Notes: generated by a model from the sequence alone, not told the origin. Counted from the first letter of the stretch, positions 10,610 to 22,807 are shown. The stretch: 64,000 bases of DNA from Hyperoodon ampullatus (GCA_949752795.1 OX457064.1:104633454-104697453), one strand, 5' to 3'. A program made the numbers and translations.

Positions 10610-11970
10610 AGTGATCAACTTTCCAATGATACAAAAGCTCCCAGCAGCATTGGGTCATGGGGTCAAAACTATATGTGAGAGGTAATACAAATACAAACAT
10701 AAACTCAAAGCAGATTAAAGACCTAACTGTAAGACCCGATACTATAAAACTCCTAGAGGGAAACATAGGCAGAACACTCTTTGACATAAATCATAACAAT
10801 ATTTTTTGGATCCATCTCCTAAAGTAAAGGAAATAAAAGCAAAAATAAACAAATGGAACCTTATTAAACTTAAAAGCTTTTGCACAGCAAAGGAAACCAT
10901 CGAGAAAATGAAGAGACACCCTACTGAATAGGAGAAAATATTTGCAAATGATATGACCACTAAGGGGTTAATATCCAACAAATATAAACAGCTTTTACAA
11001 CTCAACATCATAAAAAAAAACCAATCCAATTAAAAAATGGGCAGAAGAACTGAATAGATTTTTTTCCAAAGAGGACATGCAGTTGGCAAACAGGCAAATG
11101 AAAAGATGCTCAACATCACTAATCATCAGGGAAATGCAAATCAAAACCACAATGAGATATCACCTCACACCTGCCAGAATGGCTATCATCAAAATGAATG
11201 CAAATAACAACTGTTGACGAGGATGTGGAGAAAAGGGAACCCTCGTACACTGTTGGTGGGAATGTACATTGGTGCAGGCACTGTGGAAAACAGTATGGAG
11301 GTTTCTCAAAAAAACTAAAAATAGAACAACCATATGACCCACCAATTCCACTCTTGGGTATATATCCAAAAAACCCCCAAAACACTAATCTGAAAAGATA
11401 AATGCACCCCAGTGTTCATAGCGGCATTATTTACAATAGCCAAGACATGAAAGCAACCTAAGGGTCCATCAGCAGATGAATGGATAAAGAAGATGTGGTA
11501 TATATACACAATGGAACATTACTCAACCATAAAAAAGAGTAAAATTTTGCCATTTACAGCAACATGGATGGATTTGGAGGGCATTATTCTTAGTGAAGTA
11601 AGTCAGACAGAGAAAGACAAATACTGTACGATATCACTTTTATGTGGAACCTAAAATATACAACAAACTAGTGAATATAATAAAAAAGCAGCAGACTCAC
11701 AGATATAGAAAACAAACTAGTGAATATAATAAAAAAGCAGCAGACTCACAGATATAGACAACAAACTAGTGGTTACCAGTGGGGAGAGGGAAGGGGGAGA
11801 GGCAATATAGGGATGGTGGAGTGGGACGTGCAAACTACTGAGTGAAAGACAGGCTACGAGGATGTATTGTACAACACGGGGAATAGAGCCAATATTTTGT
11901 AATTACTGTAAATGGAAAGTAACCTTTAAAAACTATAAAATTTTTAAATTAAAGATTAAAAAATTAAAAA
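10610..11970 (+). mobile_element. 5'-truncated L1 (ORF2 C-terminal half and 3'UTR)
   Basis: Plus-strand L1 from late reverse transcriptase to the 3' end. Recognisable blocks are AACATAGGCAGAACACTCTTTGACATAAAT, CAAAAGCTTTTGCACAGCAAAGG (approximate), the ORF2 cysteine-rich region near 11220-11300, and CTATGGAATATTAC-like text near 11510. Frames are broken. A 49-bp unit in the 3'UTR is tandemly duplicated (11663-11760). The end is AT-rich without a clean A tail. Confidence 0.9.
11663..11760 (+). repeat. 49-bp tandem duplication inside an L1 3'UTR
   Basis: Two head-to-tail copies of a 49-bp unit starting ACAAACTAGTGAATATAAT lie at 11663-11711 and 11712-11760. The start of a third (ACAAACTAGTGG) continues into the normal L1 text. 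The copies are nearly identical, so the duplication is recent compared with the divergence of the host element, or is a subfamily trait. Confidence 0.9.
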
Positions 11971-11974
11971 TACA

Positions 11975-12438
11975 ATTTGATAGAGAGATAGTGCTCTCTG
12001 GAAACGTCTTAGTTTAAAATCCATAGGTAGAAATTATTACACATTAGTCATATGTTACCTTTAAATTAATATTTTTAAAAATTTTGTGTGTACATTTTAA
12101 GGTGACAAATAGATTTAACTGGAAATTTTTTCACTCATTCTCATGAAGTCTATGAGCTAAGAGAAACAAACACGCTTAAGTGAGATATATGACTAAGATG
12201 ACAATTTGGAAGCTTATTTCAACGATCCCTTCTGAACCAGCGGCTTCTGTTTTAGGAGCATTTAGCAAACAGAGTCATGAGCCCTTCTATGTAGGATGTG
12301 CGCTTTCTCTCTGAGTTTGTTTTTCCTTAATTGCTTTTGTGGGAGATTATAACCTGGGAGTCATTGAGTCAGTCAGTAAAACCTCAGAGCCATCCACTGA
12401 GCTTCCAAAATGTTAAAAAAACAACTGACACCAAGATT
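11975..12438. other. Unique stretch, nothing recognised
   Basis: AT-rich. No gene or named repeat. Confidence 0.4.
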
Positions 12439-12448
12439 AAGATGCAAG

Positions 12449-12820
12449 GGACTTCCCTGGTGGAGCAGTGGTTGAGAATCCACCTGCCAATGAAGGGGAC
12501 ACGGGTTCGAGCCCTGGTCCGGAAAGATCCCACATGCCGCGGAGCAGCTAAGCCTGTGCACCACATCTATTGAGCCTGTGCTCTAGAGCCCGCATGCCAC
12601 AACTACTGAGCCTGAGAGCCACAACTACTGAAGCCTGCACACATAGAGCCCATGCTCTGCAACAAGAGAAGCCACCGCAATGAGAAGCCTGCACACTGCA
12701 ATGAAGAGTAGCCCCCTCTCGCCACAACTAGAGAAAGCCCGTGCGCAGCAACTAAGACTCAACAACGAAGACCCAATGCAGCCAAAAACAAATAAATAAA
12801 TAAATTTATAAAAAAAAAAG
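12449..12820 (+). mobile_element. CHR-type SINE (long, about 350-bp form)
   Basis: The head GGACTTCCCTGGTGGAGCAG and B-box GGTTCGAGCC resemble the short copies. The body is longer, with repeated ACAACTACTGAGCCTG-like blocks, CTCTCGCCACAACTAGAGAAAG, AACGAAGACCCAATGCAGCC, and an (AAAT)n/A tail. Flanks share AGATGCAAG at 12440-12448 and 12821-12829. It represents the longer ancestral-type body, of which the short copies look like deletion derivatives. Confidence 0.93.
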
Positions 12821-12834
12821 AGATGCAAGAGTTT

Positions 12835-13345
12835 TTTCCATTTTTTTCAGTTGTATTTCTATCCTACACAAAAACATGAGCAACATGTTGTTTAATGATG
12901 TAATGGTGTTACTGATGTTCACAGCTGTAAGGAGTTCTGGAAAAGACCAACCACAAGACCCCTGATCCTCTCCCGTTAGGAACCAGCTTCATGAACTTGG
13001 ACGTTTAGTTGACAGTTTGACCCAAGATCCGTGATTCTCAGTGGAGGCCCATCCCTCTGGGGAAATTTTCCCAATGACCTGCGAATTTGGTTTTTCTTCC
13101 TGACACTTCCTTCCGGTGGGAAGGCAGCCTGTCCAGTTAAGTCTCCTGTCCAGAGAGACAGATGGACTTGTGCCTCGGTCTTGGGATGGGCTTTACTCTT
13201 TGAGAATCAGAGGTCCCTTCCCCACAGTATATTTCTACCATTTCTAGCATTCCCTACCCCCTTTTTCTGCTCTGTTTTTCTTAATAACAACATCACTATC
13301 AGATATTATATTATAACTATTTGTTCACATTTTTGCAGTCTTCCC
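12835..13345. other. Unique stretch with a 106-codon open frame
   Basis: Non-repetitive. A plus-strand open frame at 13031-13351 has no recognisable domain and no obvious splice or start context. I regard it as chance. Confidence 0.35.
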
Positions 13346-13349
13346 AAAT

Positions 13350-13460
13350 AGAATATAAACCCCAGGAAATGAGGGGGTTTTGTTGTGTTTGCTAATGCCT
13401 AGAATGTCTGGGGCAGTAACACACACAATGAATAGTTCTCAGATGTTTCTCTCATCCTTT
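13350..13460 (+). mobile_element. Possible L2/MIR3 remnant
   Basis: GAATATAAACCCCAGGAAATGAGGG, then a GCCTAGAATGTCTGGGGCAGT block and AATGAATAGTT, follows the layout of the L2 3' end. It is strongly diverged, so the call is weak. Confidence 0.35.
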
Positions 13461-13464
13461 CATT

Positions 13465-14825
13465 CAAAGCCTGATTGTAAGCCATTCATCTAGGAGCAAA
13501 GGGGTCTCCTCTTCTGTTGTTTGTTTGTTTTTGCTGTAATCATGGCAAGTGGCCAGGGATAAGCAAAGAGGACAGTCTGGGGGCTTGGGGGTTGAAATAG
13601 AGAAGAAAAGTGGTGATTTCCTCCCTTTCATATTTTCCTCGGGGGAGATGAGTTTTTTATTCCCAAGGCTATGCAGATGGGAAGACTTCCTCTGCCCTGC
13701 TGGCCTGGTAAATGGTGGCAGCTGGGGTCAAGAGCAGAGACTGAGGCCTCAGCCAAACTCTTGCAAAACAAGAAATTAATTTTTGAATTCTCTGGACTTT
13801 TTTTCCTTTGTGAGAACTGCAGCTGCAACACATTTTAATTTGCATTTGAATGTACTGCTTTTTAAAAAATCCATTATAAAATCAATCATCCTTTTTTATA
13901 GTGTGTATGAAAATCACCATTTATCAAAACTACCATTAAAGAGATTGGAATTCAAAAACAAAAAAACCCCACAGCAAATCCTAAATTGGCTATTCAAATG
14001 GGTAAATATACCACAATGGTCAAATTCTGAGTTTCTTTACTATCAATATGAAAAGGTGTGGTATTAATGCACGGAAATATTACCTGGGGTCTCTCCAGGA
14101 CTCCTCTAAAAGTCTTTCCCCCTCCCACACTCCTGTTCCCTTTCCCCCCTATTTTATCCACCCTTTACGGAACTCTGTCTTCAGAATGTTTCCGTCAATC
14201 CTGTATGGTGGTTGCTGCCTTGAGGGAAGAAATTCTTTCAAACGAGAACAAGAGTCATCCATCACTTTATGTTGGTCAACAGTTTCTCCCCTCTGACACA
14301 GTGCAGACCATTCACTACCGAAAGACACGAAGTGATACCCTATTTCCATGACATTATTACCTTTGGAGAAGTAAAACAGGGTCCTGATGAAATAGAGTAT
14401 GACGGATAGGTACATTGAGGAAGAAGGTCAAACCCAAGGGTCAGTGATAAGTGGCCACAATGTGGGTGGTGGAAGGGCAGGAATTCTGCATGATTATGGG
14501 GCAAAATGAAGACCTACAGGAGGCCTGGCAACAGAAGAGATGGACCACCCCAAAAGTGAGGGCGGTCAAGGACTTTGCTTCATTAGAAGTACTATAAAGA
14601 GACTGACCTAAGAAAATATCGCTACTTGGATTTGACTGCTTTGGGTACTTCATCTACGTTTTAAGTAATGTAGTAAAACTCTGCCTTCTGTTGGAGTAAC
14701 TACAGAAATAGCATAAATATATGGCTATTCTAGTTCTGTACTAAATTAGCTTCATAACACTGAAGAAGATACAGAGCTACTTTAGTATTATACTTCGTTT
14801 GCTCATCTATAATAGAAGGGTATTA
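13465..14825. other. Unique stretch, no gene recognised
   Basis: Open frames at 13549-13779, 13783-14067 and 14058-14351 overlap in different frames and show no family features. No CpG enrichment. I cannot support a gene. Confidence 0.4.
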
Positions 14826-14831
14826 TATGAC

Positions 14832-16082
14832 ATTTTTTTAATTGAAGTATAATTGATTTACAATGTTGTGTTAGTTTCAGGTATACAGTAAAGTGATTCA
14901 GTTATATATATATATATTTTCAGATTATTTCCATTATAGGTTATTACAAGATACTGAACATTGTTCCCTGTGTTATACAGTAAATCCTTGTTGCTTATCT
15001 ATTGTATATGTGGTAGTCTGTATCTGTTAATCCCATACTTCTAATTTATTTGTACCCCTCCCCACCCTTCCCCTTTAGTAACCATAAGTTTGTGTTCTAT
15101 GTCTGTCTGTCTCTGTTTTGTAAAAAATTCATTTGTATCATTTTTTAGATCCCACATATAAGTGATATCATGTGATATTTGTCTTTCTCTGACTTACTTC
15201 ACTTAGTATGATAATCTCTAGGTCCATCCATGTAGCTACAAATGGCATTATTTAATTCTTTTTTATGGCTGAGTAATATTCCATTGTATATATGTACCAC
15301 ATCTTCTTAAGCCAACCATCTGTTGATGGACACTTGGGTTGTTTCCATGTCTTGGCTATTGTAAATAGTGCTGCGACAAACATTGGGGTGCATGCATCTT
15401 TTTGAATTTGAGTTTTTGTTTTTTCTGGATATATGCTCAGGAGTGGGATTTCAGGATCATGTGGTAGCTCTATTTTTAGTTTTTAAAGGAACCTCCATAC
15501 TGTTCTCCATAGTGGCTGCATCAATTTACATTCCCACCAACACTGCAAGAGGGTTCCCTTTTCTGCACACCCTCTCCAGCATTTATTATTTGTAGACTTT
15601 TTAATGATGGCCATTCTGACCTGTGTGAGGTGATACTTCATTGTAGTTTTGATTTGCATTTCTCTAATAATTAGAGATGTTGAACATCTTTTCATGTGCC
15701 TGTTGGCCATCTGTATGTCTTCTTTGGAGAAATGTCTATTTAGGCCTTCTGCCATTTTTTGATTAGGTTGTTTGTTTTTCTGGTATTGAGTTGTACGGGC
15801 TGTTTGTATATTGTGGAAATTAACCCCTGTCGGTTGTGCAAACATTTTCTCCCATTCCATAGGTTGTCTTTTCATTTTGTTGATGGTGTTCTTCGCTATG
15901 CAAAAGCTTTTTAAGTGTTATTAGGTCCCATTTGTTTATTTTTCTTTTCTTTTTGCCTTGAGAGACTAACTTAAGAAAAGATTGCTATGATTTATGTCAG
16001 AGAATGCTTTGCCTATGCTCTCTTCTAGGAGTTTTATGGTGCCCCTATCTTATATTTAGGTCTTTAAATCATTTTGAGTTTA
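14832..16082 (-). mobile_element. 5'-truncated L1 (late ORF2 and 3'UTR), antisense
   Basis: On the plus strand it starts TTTTTTTAATTGAAGTATAATTGATTT, passes a short TA run at 14906-14917, and continues through the whole 3'UTR into ORF2 antisense, ending near GTCTTTAAATCATTTTGAG. It is about 1.25 kb and is the longest antisense L1 here. Target duplication not identified. Confidence 0.92.
15483..15875 (-). pseudogene. L1 ORF2 C-terminal fragment (open for 130 codons)
   Basis: Minus-strand frame of 130 residues containing the L1 ORF2 C-terminal signature: [10 protein letters not shown], the [17 protein letters not shown] segment, [12 protein letters not shown] and the cysteine-rich [18 protein letters not shown] motif. 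In active L1 this region binds RNA and DNA and helps reverse transcription. Here it is a fragment of a 5'-truncated copy with no start region, no endonuclease and no RT core, so it cannot act. Confidence 0.85.
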
Positions 16083-16084
16083 TG

Positions 16085-16420
16085 TGGAGAAAGTGACAAT
16101 GTGCTAGGTCCAAATCTAGACCTCAAGAGAATTTGCATGCTTTTGTTTTTTCTCTTGGAAATCTGTCCAGCTTTCAAGCAGGCCAGCCAACCGGAGCATG
16201 AGAGACACAACAATATCATCCCAGCCAAGGCCATCCTAAACCAACCAGCTGATCCATTCAACTCACCAGCTGACCACAGAGGCATGAGAGAGCCTGGCCA
16301 GATCAGAACCCTCCAGGTGGCCCACTGACCCTTGAGAAAGAACACATGATCTACCTTAAGTCATTAAGTTTTAGAGCTGATTGTGCAACAGTACCTAACT
16401 GACACAGATGATGGTCACTT
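16085..16420 (+). mobile_element. Possible MaLR-type LTR remnant
   Basis: The end reads AAGTCATTAAGTTTTAGAG, then GATTGTGCAACAGTACCTAACTGACACAG, which fits the 3' part of many MaLR-type LTRs. The upstream GCCAGCCAACCGGAGCATGAGAG block also fits. It directly abuts the antisense L1, so its 5' edge is cut or uncertain. A 93-codon minus-strand frame here is chance. Confidence 0.45.
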
Positions 16421-16424
16421 CTGA

Positions 16425-16614
16425 GATTCATTGGTATGCATTTTGGATACATTTTTGTTTCAAAGAGGGATTCTTTTAATGTTGTTTCAACTGTATCTAA
16501 TTGATATTAATCTTTTCCAGACTTGGTATATATCTCAACTCTATTTGTCAAAAAAAAAGCCAGATATATTTTTATTTTACTAATAAGGTAGTAGGTAGTT
16601 CCTAACCTTAGTTT
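16425..16614. other. Short unique stretch
   Basis: Nothing recognised. Confidence 0.35.
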
Positions 16615-16631
16615 AAGAAATAGGAGTAATG

Positions 16632-16842
16632 GGGCTTCCCTGGTGGCGCAGTGGTTGAGAGTCCGCCTGCCGATGCAGGGGACACGGGTTCGTGCCCCGG
16701 TCCGGGAACATCCCATATGCCGCGGAGAGGCTGGGCCCGTGAGCCATGGCCACTGAGCCTGCGCGTCCGGAGCCTGTGCTCCACAACGGGAGAGGCCATA
16801 ATAGTGAGATGCCCGCGTATCACAAAAAAAAAAAATAAAAGA
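16632..16842 (+). mobile_element. CHR-type SINE (short form)
   Basis: Complete short CHR copy with head GGGCTTCCCTGGTGGCGCAG, B-box GGTTCGTGCC and an A-rich tail containing AATAAAAG. Target duplication AAGAAATAGGAGTAATG at 16615-16631 against AAGAAATAGGAATAATG at 16843-16859, with one mismatch. Confidence 0.95.
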
Positions 16843-16859
16843 AAGAAATAGGAATAATG

Positions 16860-17485
16860 GATTATTTGACTTGTAAGTCCCTATTCTAAACTTTTAGCCC
16901 AGCTATTAGTCCAAACATCCCAGAAAGTTTCTAGGCATGCAGAACAATTTTTGGAGAATTGCTTGCAATGTTGCCTATTATTATAAATACTAGGTGAATT
17001 TCTTCTGCTGTGAATGAATTTAGGTGAATTTACTTATTGGATAGGAATTGAGCAGAGATTCATTTACCCATGGTGACATCAAAGATTCTGGTGCCAACAT
17101 TATTATTTGACTGGTGAATGTATTGCATTTATAAACATGATACATGCTCACTATAAAACAGCCAAGCAATTCAGATAAGTATAAAGAAAGCAATAAATCA
17201 TCTCGAACCCTCAAAAACACCAGTGTTGTCATTTTGTGAATATCATTCCAGATATTTCTCTACTCAGATATAGAAATAGAAGGATGAGGAGGAAGATAAA
17301 GAGATTTTTTAGTTTCAGAACATACATATTATTTTTAATTTTAAAAGTATTATATTTAATAATCCCTGATTTTATCTAGAGAAAAAAGAGTCAAGGAAGA
17401 GTTCAAATTCATATGAATATGAGTTAACTCCTTTGGAACTAGTTTCTCAAAATTTATTCAAGACCTAATAAAGATTAGAGAATCA
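16860..17485. other. AT-rich stretch, partly old LINE-like
   Basis: No gene. The piece at about 17110-17275 (ACATGCTCACTATAAAACAG, ATCATTCCAGATATTTCTCTAC) has the look of a very old interspersed repeat, but I cannot name the family. Confidence 0.35.
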
Positions 17486-17489
17486 AATG

Positions 17490-17998
17490 CCTCTTATGTA
17501 TCTCTCAGACCTTTCTGGCCTCACCTCTCCCCTGCTACAACTTTGCATGGGTATGGACCAATTTTATAAAGATATAATATGACGGTGTGTCACTATTTGC
17601 CATGCTGTGCGTTTCAACTCCTAGTCTGGGGCTTTCCTGTGAATGTCACACCAGGATCCTACTCAGCACATACGTGACCCAAAAGGGCAGAGGAGTTAAC
17701 ACCCAGAGGAAGATTTTTTGACCAATGGAAAATGAGAGCCAATGTTAAATTGTTCCCCCTTTCTCCATGATCCCTAAACAGGGGAGTCTTGAGATGCAGT
17801 TTATATACTTCTCAGGGCCACATTCCTATGAATCGCGCAGTCCTCACACTTAGCAACAGCCCACTTGATGACACATTTGTACACTGCCTTCCCATCTTGC
17901 CTACCTCACTCATCATATTCCTAACTCTATTTCTCTGGAATTGTACTTATTCAAATAATAACTACAGGGCTTTTTAGTGTTGAATTCATTCTAAGATA
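17490..17998 (+). mobile_element. Candidate 5' LTR of an ERV-L-like relic
   Basis: This block ends immediately before a leucine-type primer-binding site at about 18000. Position rather than sequence identity suggests it is the LTR. Its left edge is unknown and no TG start is clear. The 62-codon frame at 17789-17977 is not a recognised protein. Confidence 0.35.
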
Positions 17999-18018
17999 TT
18001 GATACCAGAAGTGGACCT
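17999..18018 (+). other. ERV-L-type primer-binding site (tRNA-Leu class)
   Basis: GATACCAGAAGTGGACCTAG corresponds to the TGGTACCAGAAGTGG-type site that follows ERV-L LTRs and pairs with a tRNA-Leu 3' end. It is one substitution away in its core. It sets the plus orientation of the relic that follows. Confidence 0.55.
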
Positions 18019-20380
18019 AGGTCATTAGGAAAGCAGATCTTCAAGATAGTGTTTGGATATTTTTGAGTTTATTGATAGCAATTAGGATTCCCCTGCTGGT
18101 GGTAAGTGGAGTGGTACTCATAACCCGGGCATGCAGTGGCATCACATGTAGTTAATTGGGACAAGGTATAGACGGAAGGTGAGGCATTGGGATTGTAACA
18201 TATAGTATTAGGGAAATACTGTTTATAAGGATTGTGAAGTGGTTCAGCTTCATTAATGACATTGGAAACTTTTTTAAAGTAAGTAAAATAGGCTCAGGGC
18301 ATCAAAATGCTAACTTAAGACACTCTGAAAGCCAAAGGATCTCTTTAGCATTAGACTAGGAAGCTCTCGCCTCCTACAGTCTTACGAGAGACTGTTTGAA
18401 AATGAGGTCCGGAATCTCACTGTAAAGTGGCAGACTGCCAAACAGACCAAATACACAGCCTTGACAAGTCACTGATAGGAAAATAGTGGGAACCTGAGAT
18501 GTAGGATGGGGACATCTGGATGGATGAGCCTGAGAATCCTTAAACCCCCAGTTCTCCTTAAGTGTTCAGTATGCAACAGCAGAATCTTCCCTCTTGTCAG
18601 AGAAGGCAGTTTCTCCTTGCCTGAAGAATAAAGCATGACTTCACCTGAAGCCAGGTGACCTCGTTTTCATTACAATGTGCCATCACCACTCTTTCTACAT
18701 TCCAGAGCAATGCTCATCCTTCCTGGCTTGGGTCATGCTAAGGACTAAATGCAATTATTGGCCTGGAGGTAAATAAATTATATGCTAAAAGGGATTGCAG
18801 GAGCTGGCTAGTTTTCCCAGGAGAAACTGGGCAACGTGTGTGGGAGTCGATCTTAAGGATGCCGGACCATGGGGGGTGGGGTGGGGTATAAAAGCTGGTG
18901 AGAGGAGAAATGATTGACAAGGGGGCGCTTGCAACATACATGAGCCAGTGCTCTGGCCAGGACATCTGTAGGTCATCTAGTATCTGCTGGGATGGATCCT
19001 GGAAGTTTAACATGACATTATCCCACAGTAAATGAGATGGAGATGTTAGATTTTCCTTGACTTAGTTTTGAAGAAAGAGTTAGAGTATAAAGGAAAGTGG
19101 GAATAGTAGCATGGATTTATTATGTAAGATCTGAGAACCCACCACCAAAAATGTTTCCCAAGAGGGCCCCGAGTACATCTCTTCACTAAGGTAATAAGGA
19201 ATGCATTCACAGGAGGGCATTTGGATCTTTCAGAAGCTCTTCCAGAGCTGATGCTGGAAAGTGCTGTCATGAAAATGGGCGGCTCCATGGAATCAGTGAG
19301 GACGACTCCAGAATTGCAGGGACCTAATGGAAGTTTTTACTTCCAAGATCTGTTCTGATGGAAATACTGGAAACAGTTCCCACTATTTTCCTATCAAAGG
19401 TCAAAAGGCAGCACATAATATTGGACCTAAATTTTAGGTCTCAGACTACATCAGGGGCCTAGAAGGAACACGGCTAGAAGTGCGGGAAAAGTAAGTGTGG
19501 GGTATATGCCTGGACCTACACAGAATGGACCCGAAATATGGGGATCCCTGAATCTCACGTTAACACCCACTGGAGAGTGAGTGCCCACCAGGAAGAAGGT
19601 ACTAAACAACACACTGAACAGGATGATCTGACCTACGGATGTCAGTCAGCCTCCCTCTTTGGCAGCTTCAAAGCTTGCAATGGGCCTATGAATACAGTGG
19701 CCATGGGGACAGAGACAGAGGCTTTGAGCCTTGCATGAAAGGACAGCATGGGTGCCATCGCAGCAAGGCAGACGGAGCTACTGTCACAGCTGAAGGTCCA
19801 AAGGGTCAAGAGCTGAGCATACTGATACGGCACCACTTCTCCATGAGCAGCTGGCCATCTGGTGGCAGATAAACTGCACCAAACTTCCATTCTGGAGGGG
19901 GGCAGACATTAGCCCTTGTGCTCACTTCAGATTTCGCTTTTCCGTTCCTTTCTCTGCCACCAGCACCACTATTTGAGATTTTACCGATTGCCTGATATTC
20001 CACACAACCTTACCTCAGTCCCAGGCAGCGGGTTATGGCAAATGAGGTGCAGCAAGGAGCAAAAGACAATGGGATGCACTCGTCTGACTGTGTGTTTATC
20101 ATCTGGAAACATCCACGCTCACAGTACGATACAGTGTTAATGATTCAGTCCACACGTCTAGCACCCAGATAATAGCTTTTATGTACCCTTTTCCATTTAA
20201 ACGATCTGGGGAATCTTGGAAAAATCATTTATTCCAGGATGGTCCAGGTAAAGTAAAAGATGAGCCTGGAACAACTTTTTGTTCCACGAAGTAAGGAAGT
20301 GCTCATAAGAGAATGGGAACACATCATGACGACACAGGGCTGGCTTGAAGGGGCACTTGTGGCCAAACCTGGGAACCTTA
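18019..20380 (+). pseudogene. Decayed ERV-L-like internal region (gag-pol)
   Basis: Old endogenous retrovirus of the ERV-L group. The early part (about 18240-18420) fits its gag-side DNA. The part at about 19490-19930 fits the late pol/integrase side in gene order, including a stretch before the integrase core (about 19830-19880). Every frame is broken by stops, and no open frame exceeds about 90 codons. There is no env, as is normal for ERV-L. A plus-strand L1 3' end caps it at about 20388, so no 3' LTR was identified. It cannot encode functional protein. Confidence 0.6.
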
Positions 20381-20387
20381 ATATTAG

Positions 20388-20667
20388 TGATTACAGACAT
20401 AGAAAACAAACTTATGGTTACCAAAGGGGAAGGGGGAGGGATAAATTAGGAGTGTGGGGTTAGCGGATACACGCTACTATATATAAAATAGAGAAGCAGC
20501 AAGGACCAGTTACTGTAGAGCACAGGGAACTATATTCAATATCTTGTAATAACTATAATGGAAAGGAATCTGAAAAAGAATATATCTGTATATAACTGAA
20601 TCACTTTGCTGTACAGCAGAAACTAATACAACGTAAATCAACTATATTTTAATAAAAAAAATTAGTG
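20388..20667 (+). mobile_element. L1 3' end
   Basis: Typical 3'UTR: ATAGAAAACAAACTTATGG, the G-rich run GGGGAAGGGGGAGGG, TATATATAAAATAGAGAAGC, AATCACTTTGCTGTACAGCAG, AACTATATTTTAATAAAAAA. About 280 bp, with no ORF. Confidence 0.9.
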
Positions 20668-20705
20668 CTTAATTATAATCTATTGAATAAAGTAAGAATC
20701 CATGA

Positions 20706-20776
20706 GAATAAGAAGAAAGGAAGGAGAGAAGGAAAGAAGGAAAAAAGGAGGGAAGAAAGGAGGGAGGGAGGGAAAG
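20706..20776 (+). repeat. (GGAA)n/(GAAGG)n purine tract
   Basis: About 70 bases of almost pure A/G built from GGAAGG, GAAAGA and GGGAGG units, just downstream of the L1 tail. It may have grown from the A-rich tail. Confidence 0.85.
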
Positions 20777-20880
20777 CTATTCCTTGAGTAGAATGTCAAC
20801 TAGCCAGTGCAACGGTGAGGAGTTAGGAGACAATCATTTTTTGAACATTGTATTATATTGATTTAGTCAAGAATCATCAG

Positions 20881-21099
20881 GGCTTCCCTGGTGGCACAGT
20901 GGTTGAGAGTCCGCCTGCCGATGCAGGGGACACGGGTTCGTGCCCTGGTCCCGGAGGATCCCACATGCCGCGGAGCGGCTGGGCCCGTGAGCCATGGCCG
21001 CTGAGCCTGCGCGTCCGGAGCCTGTGCTCCGCAACGGGAGAGGCCACAATAGTGAGAGGCCCATGTACCGCAAAAAAAAAAAAAAAAAAAAAAAAAAAA
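20881..21099 (+). mobile_element. CHR-type SINE (short form)
   Basis: Complete short copy with an almost pure A tail of about 28 bases. Flanks AAGAATCATCAG (20869-20880) and AAGAATAATCAG (21098-21109) form a 12-bp duplication with one mismatch. Confidence 0.95.
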
Positions 21100-21419
21100 G
21101 AATAATCAGCGGCCACTAAACTAGTTTGTGAGCATTTGATAAGGCAGACAATATCTATAGAGTGTCAAAGAATTTCTTCGCAGATTACTAATAAATTACA
21201 AAAGGAAAAATCAGTCACATTATATGGGAAAAAATCCTGGCAGATACCACCCTTAGGAAGTATTCAAATTAACATAATAACGGGACAAACCAAGAAAGCA
21301 TATGATTGTGTTTCCTAATGTGATGCAATGAGAAAAACACAGTATCTTTTATGTTGCAATTTTTCCAAAAGTAGATAAATGGAATTGAATCATAAGGGCA
21401 TATCATGAAAACCCAAACT

Positions 21420-21905
21420 CAGGACATCCTAACTGTCCTGTTCTCCTTAAAAATGATAATGTTTAGAAAGACCAAGAAAGACTTGGGAATCTTTCAGATG
21501 AAAGGAGATTAAGGAGACATGAAAATGAAATATAATGTATGATTCTGGTTTGGCTCCTAGACTAGAAAAAATTTCTAAAAAAGACATTACTGGGACAGTT
21601 GGGTAAACCTGAATAAGGTCTGTAGCTTACAAAGCATTCTGTCAATATTAAGTTCTTTGATTTTGATCATTGTACCGTGGTTATGCAAATGAACGTCCTA
21701 GTGATTAGGAAATACATATATACTAGAGTATTTAGGAGTAAACAGGCATAATTTCTACAATTTACAAATTACTGAGAAAAAATGGCAAAGCAAACATGGC
21801 AAAATTATATCAAATATTGAATGTGAATGAAGGATAGAGGAACCTCTTTGTATTATTCTCACGGATCTTTTATAAATTGGAAATTATTTAAAAATGAAAA
21901 CTGAC
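21420..21905 (+). mobile_element. Ancient LINE-like 3' end
   Basis: The order TTGATTTTGATCATTGTACCGTGGTTATG, TAGGAAATACATATA, AGTATTTAGGAGTAAA, and a final TATAAATTGGAAATTATTT plus AAAATGAAAA matches an old mammalian LINE (L1M/HAL1 type) 3' region. Diverged, no ORF. Confidence 0.5.
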
Positions 21906-21909
21906 AAAG

Positions 21910-22660
21910 AACATAGTTCTTGCCAACCTAGGAATGTGGATTTGGGGAACTGGCTTTCAGAATAAGTATGACACTGAACCAAGAACCCCACCCACTGAAT
22001 GTGGGGTGTCTTAGTTTTATTGGAAGAAGAATGTCTACTGGATTCCTGCTCTGGATGGTCCTGGAATTTGTATGTAAGGTTCAGGTTGGATAGACTCATC
22101 CAATATTCTGGGATTAAAACTGACTGCAGTGCTCAGACTTAGTTCCTATTTGTTATAGTTCCTTTTTATTTTGACCTAAGGATTGTTTATGTCTTACCAG
22201 ATCATCAATGCATTTAATTAAGACTCTGCATATTTTCTCTAAGTTTTTTTGTTTTAATTTTTCAGTAACAGGGTCAATTCAGCTGCTTAGTCTGTTGCCT
22301 TCTCAAAATGGAAGTCCCTTTACTTGCTTTCTGGCATTGAATGTCACTATGGAGAGAACTGAGATTGTCCTGTTTTGTTTCTTTCTCTTTTTCTTTTGAA
22401 GGTGACTGGTTTTGACAGCAGGAAACCTAAAAATAAGTCTTTTTTTAAAAAAAACTTATAGCTAAATAATTTATTCATAGCATGTCTGGATATCAATACT
22501 TCCTGATATAGAGCATGCTTTTTTAATCTGCAGATTCCACTCTTATTTAAAGAAAATAGTTCCTATAAATTTTATGAGGACTTTCCCAGCTTTTTGTTGT
22601 TGGATTTGCTGAGGAATTGTTCTTATGTTAGGCTGTATTTACTGCTCTTTCCTGGCTATT
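21910..22660. other. Unique stretch, no gene recognised
   Basis: No named repeat or exon. T-rich tracts, and only short chance frames. Confidence 0.4.
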
Positions 22661-22674
22661 ATCATCACTCTAAA

Positions 22675-22774
22675 AATTTTTTTTTATTGAAGTATAGTTG
22701 ATTTACAATGCTGTGTTAATTTCTGCTGTACAGCAAAGTGATTCAGTTATACATATTCAGTTATATATATATAC

Positions 22775-22807
<33 letters not shown>

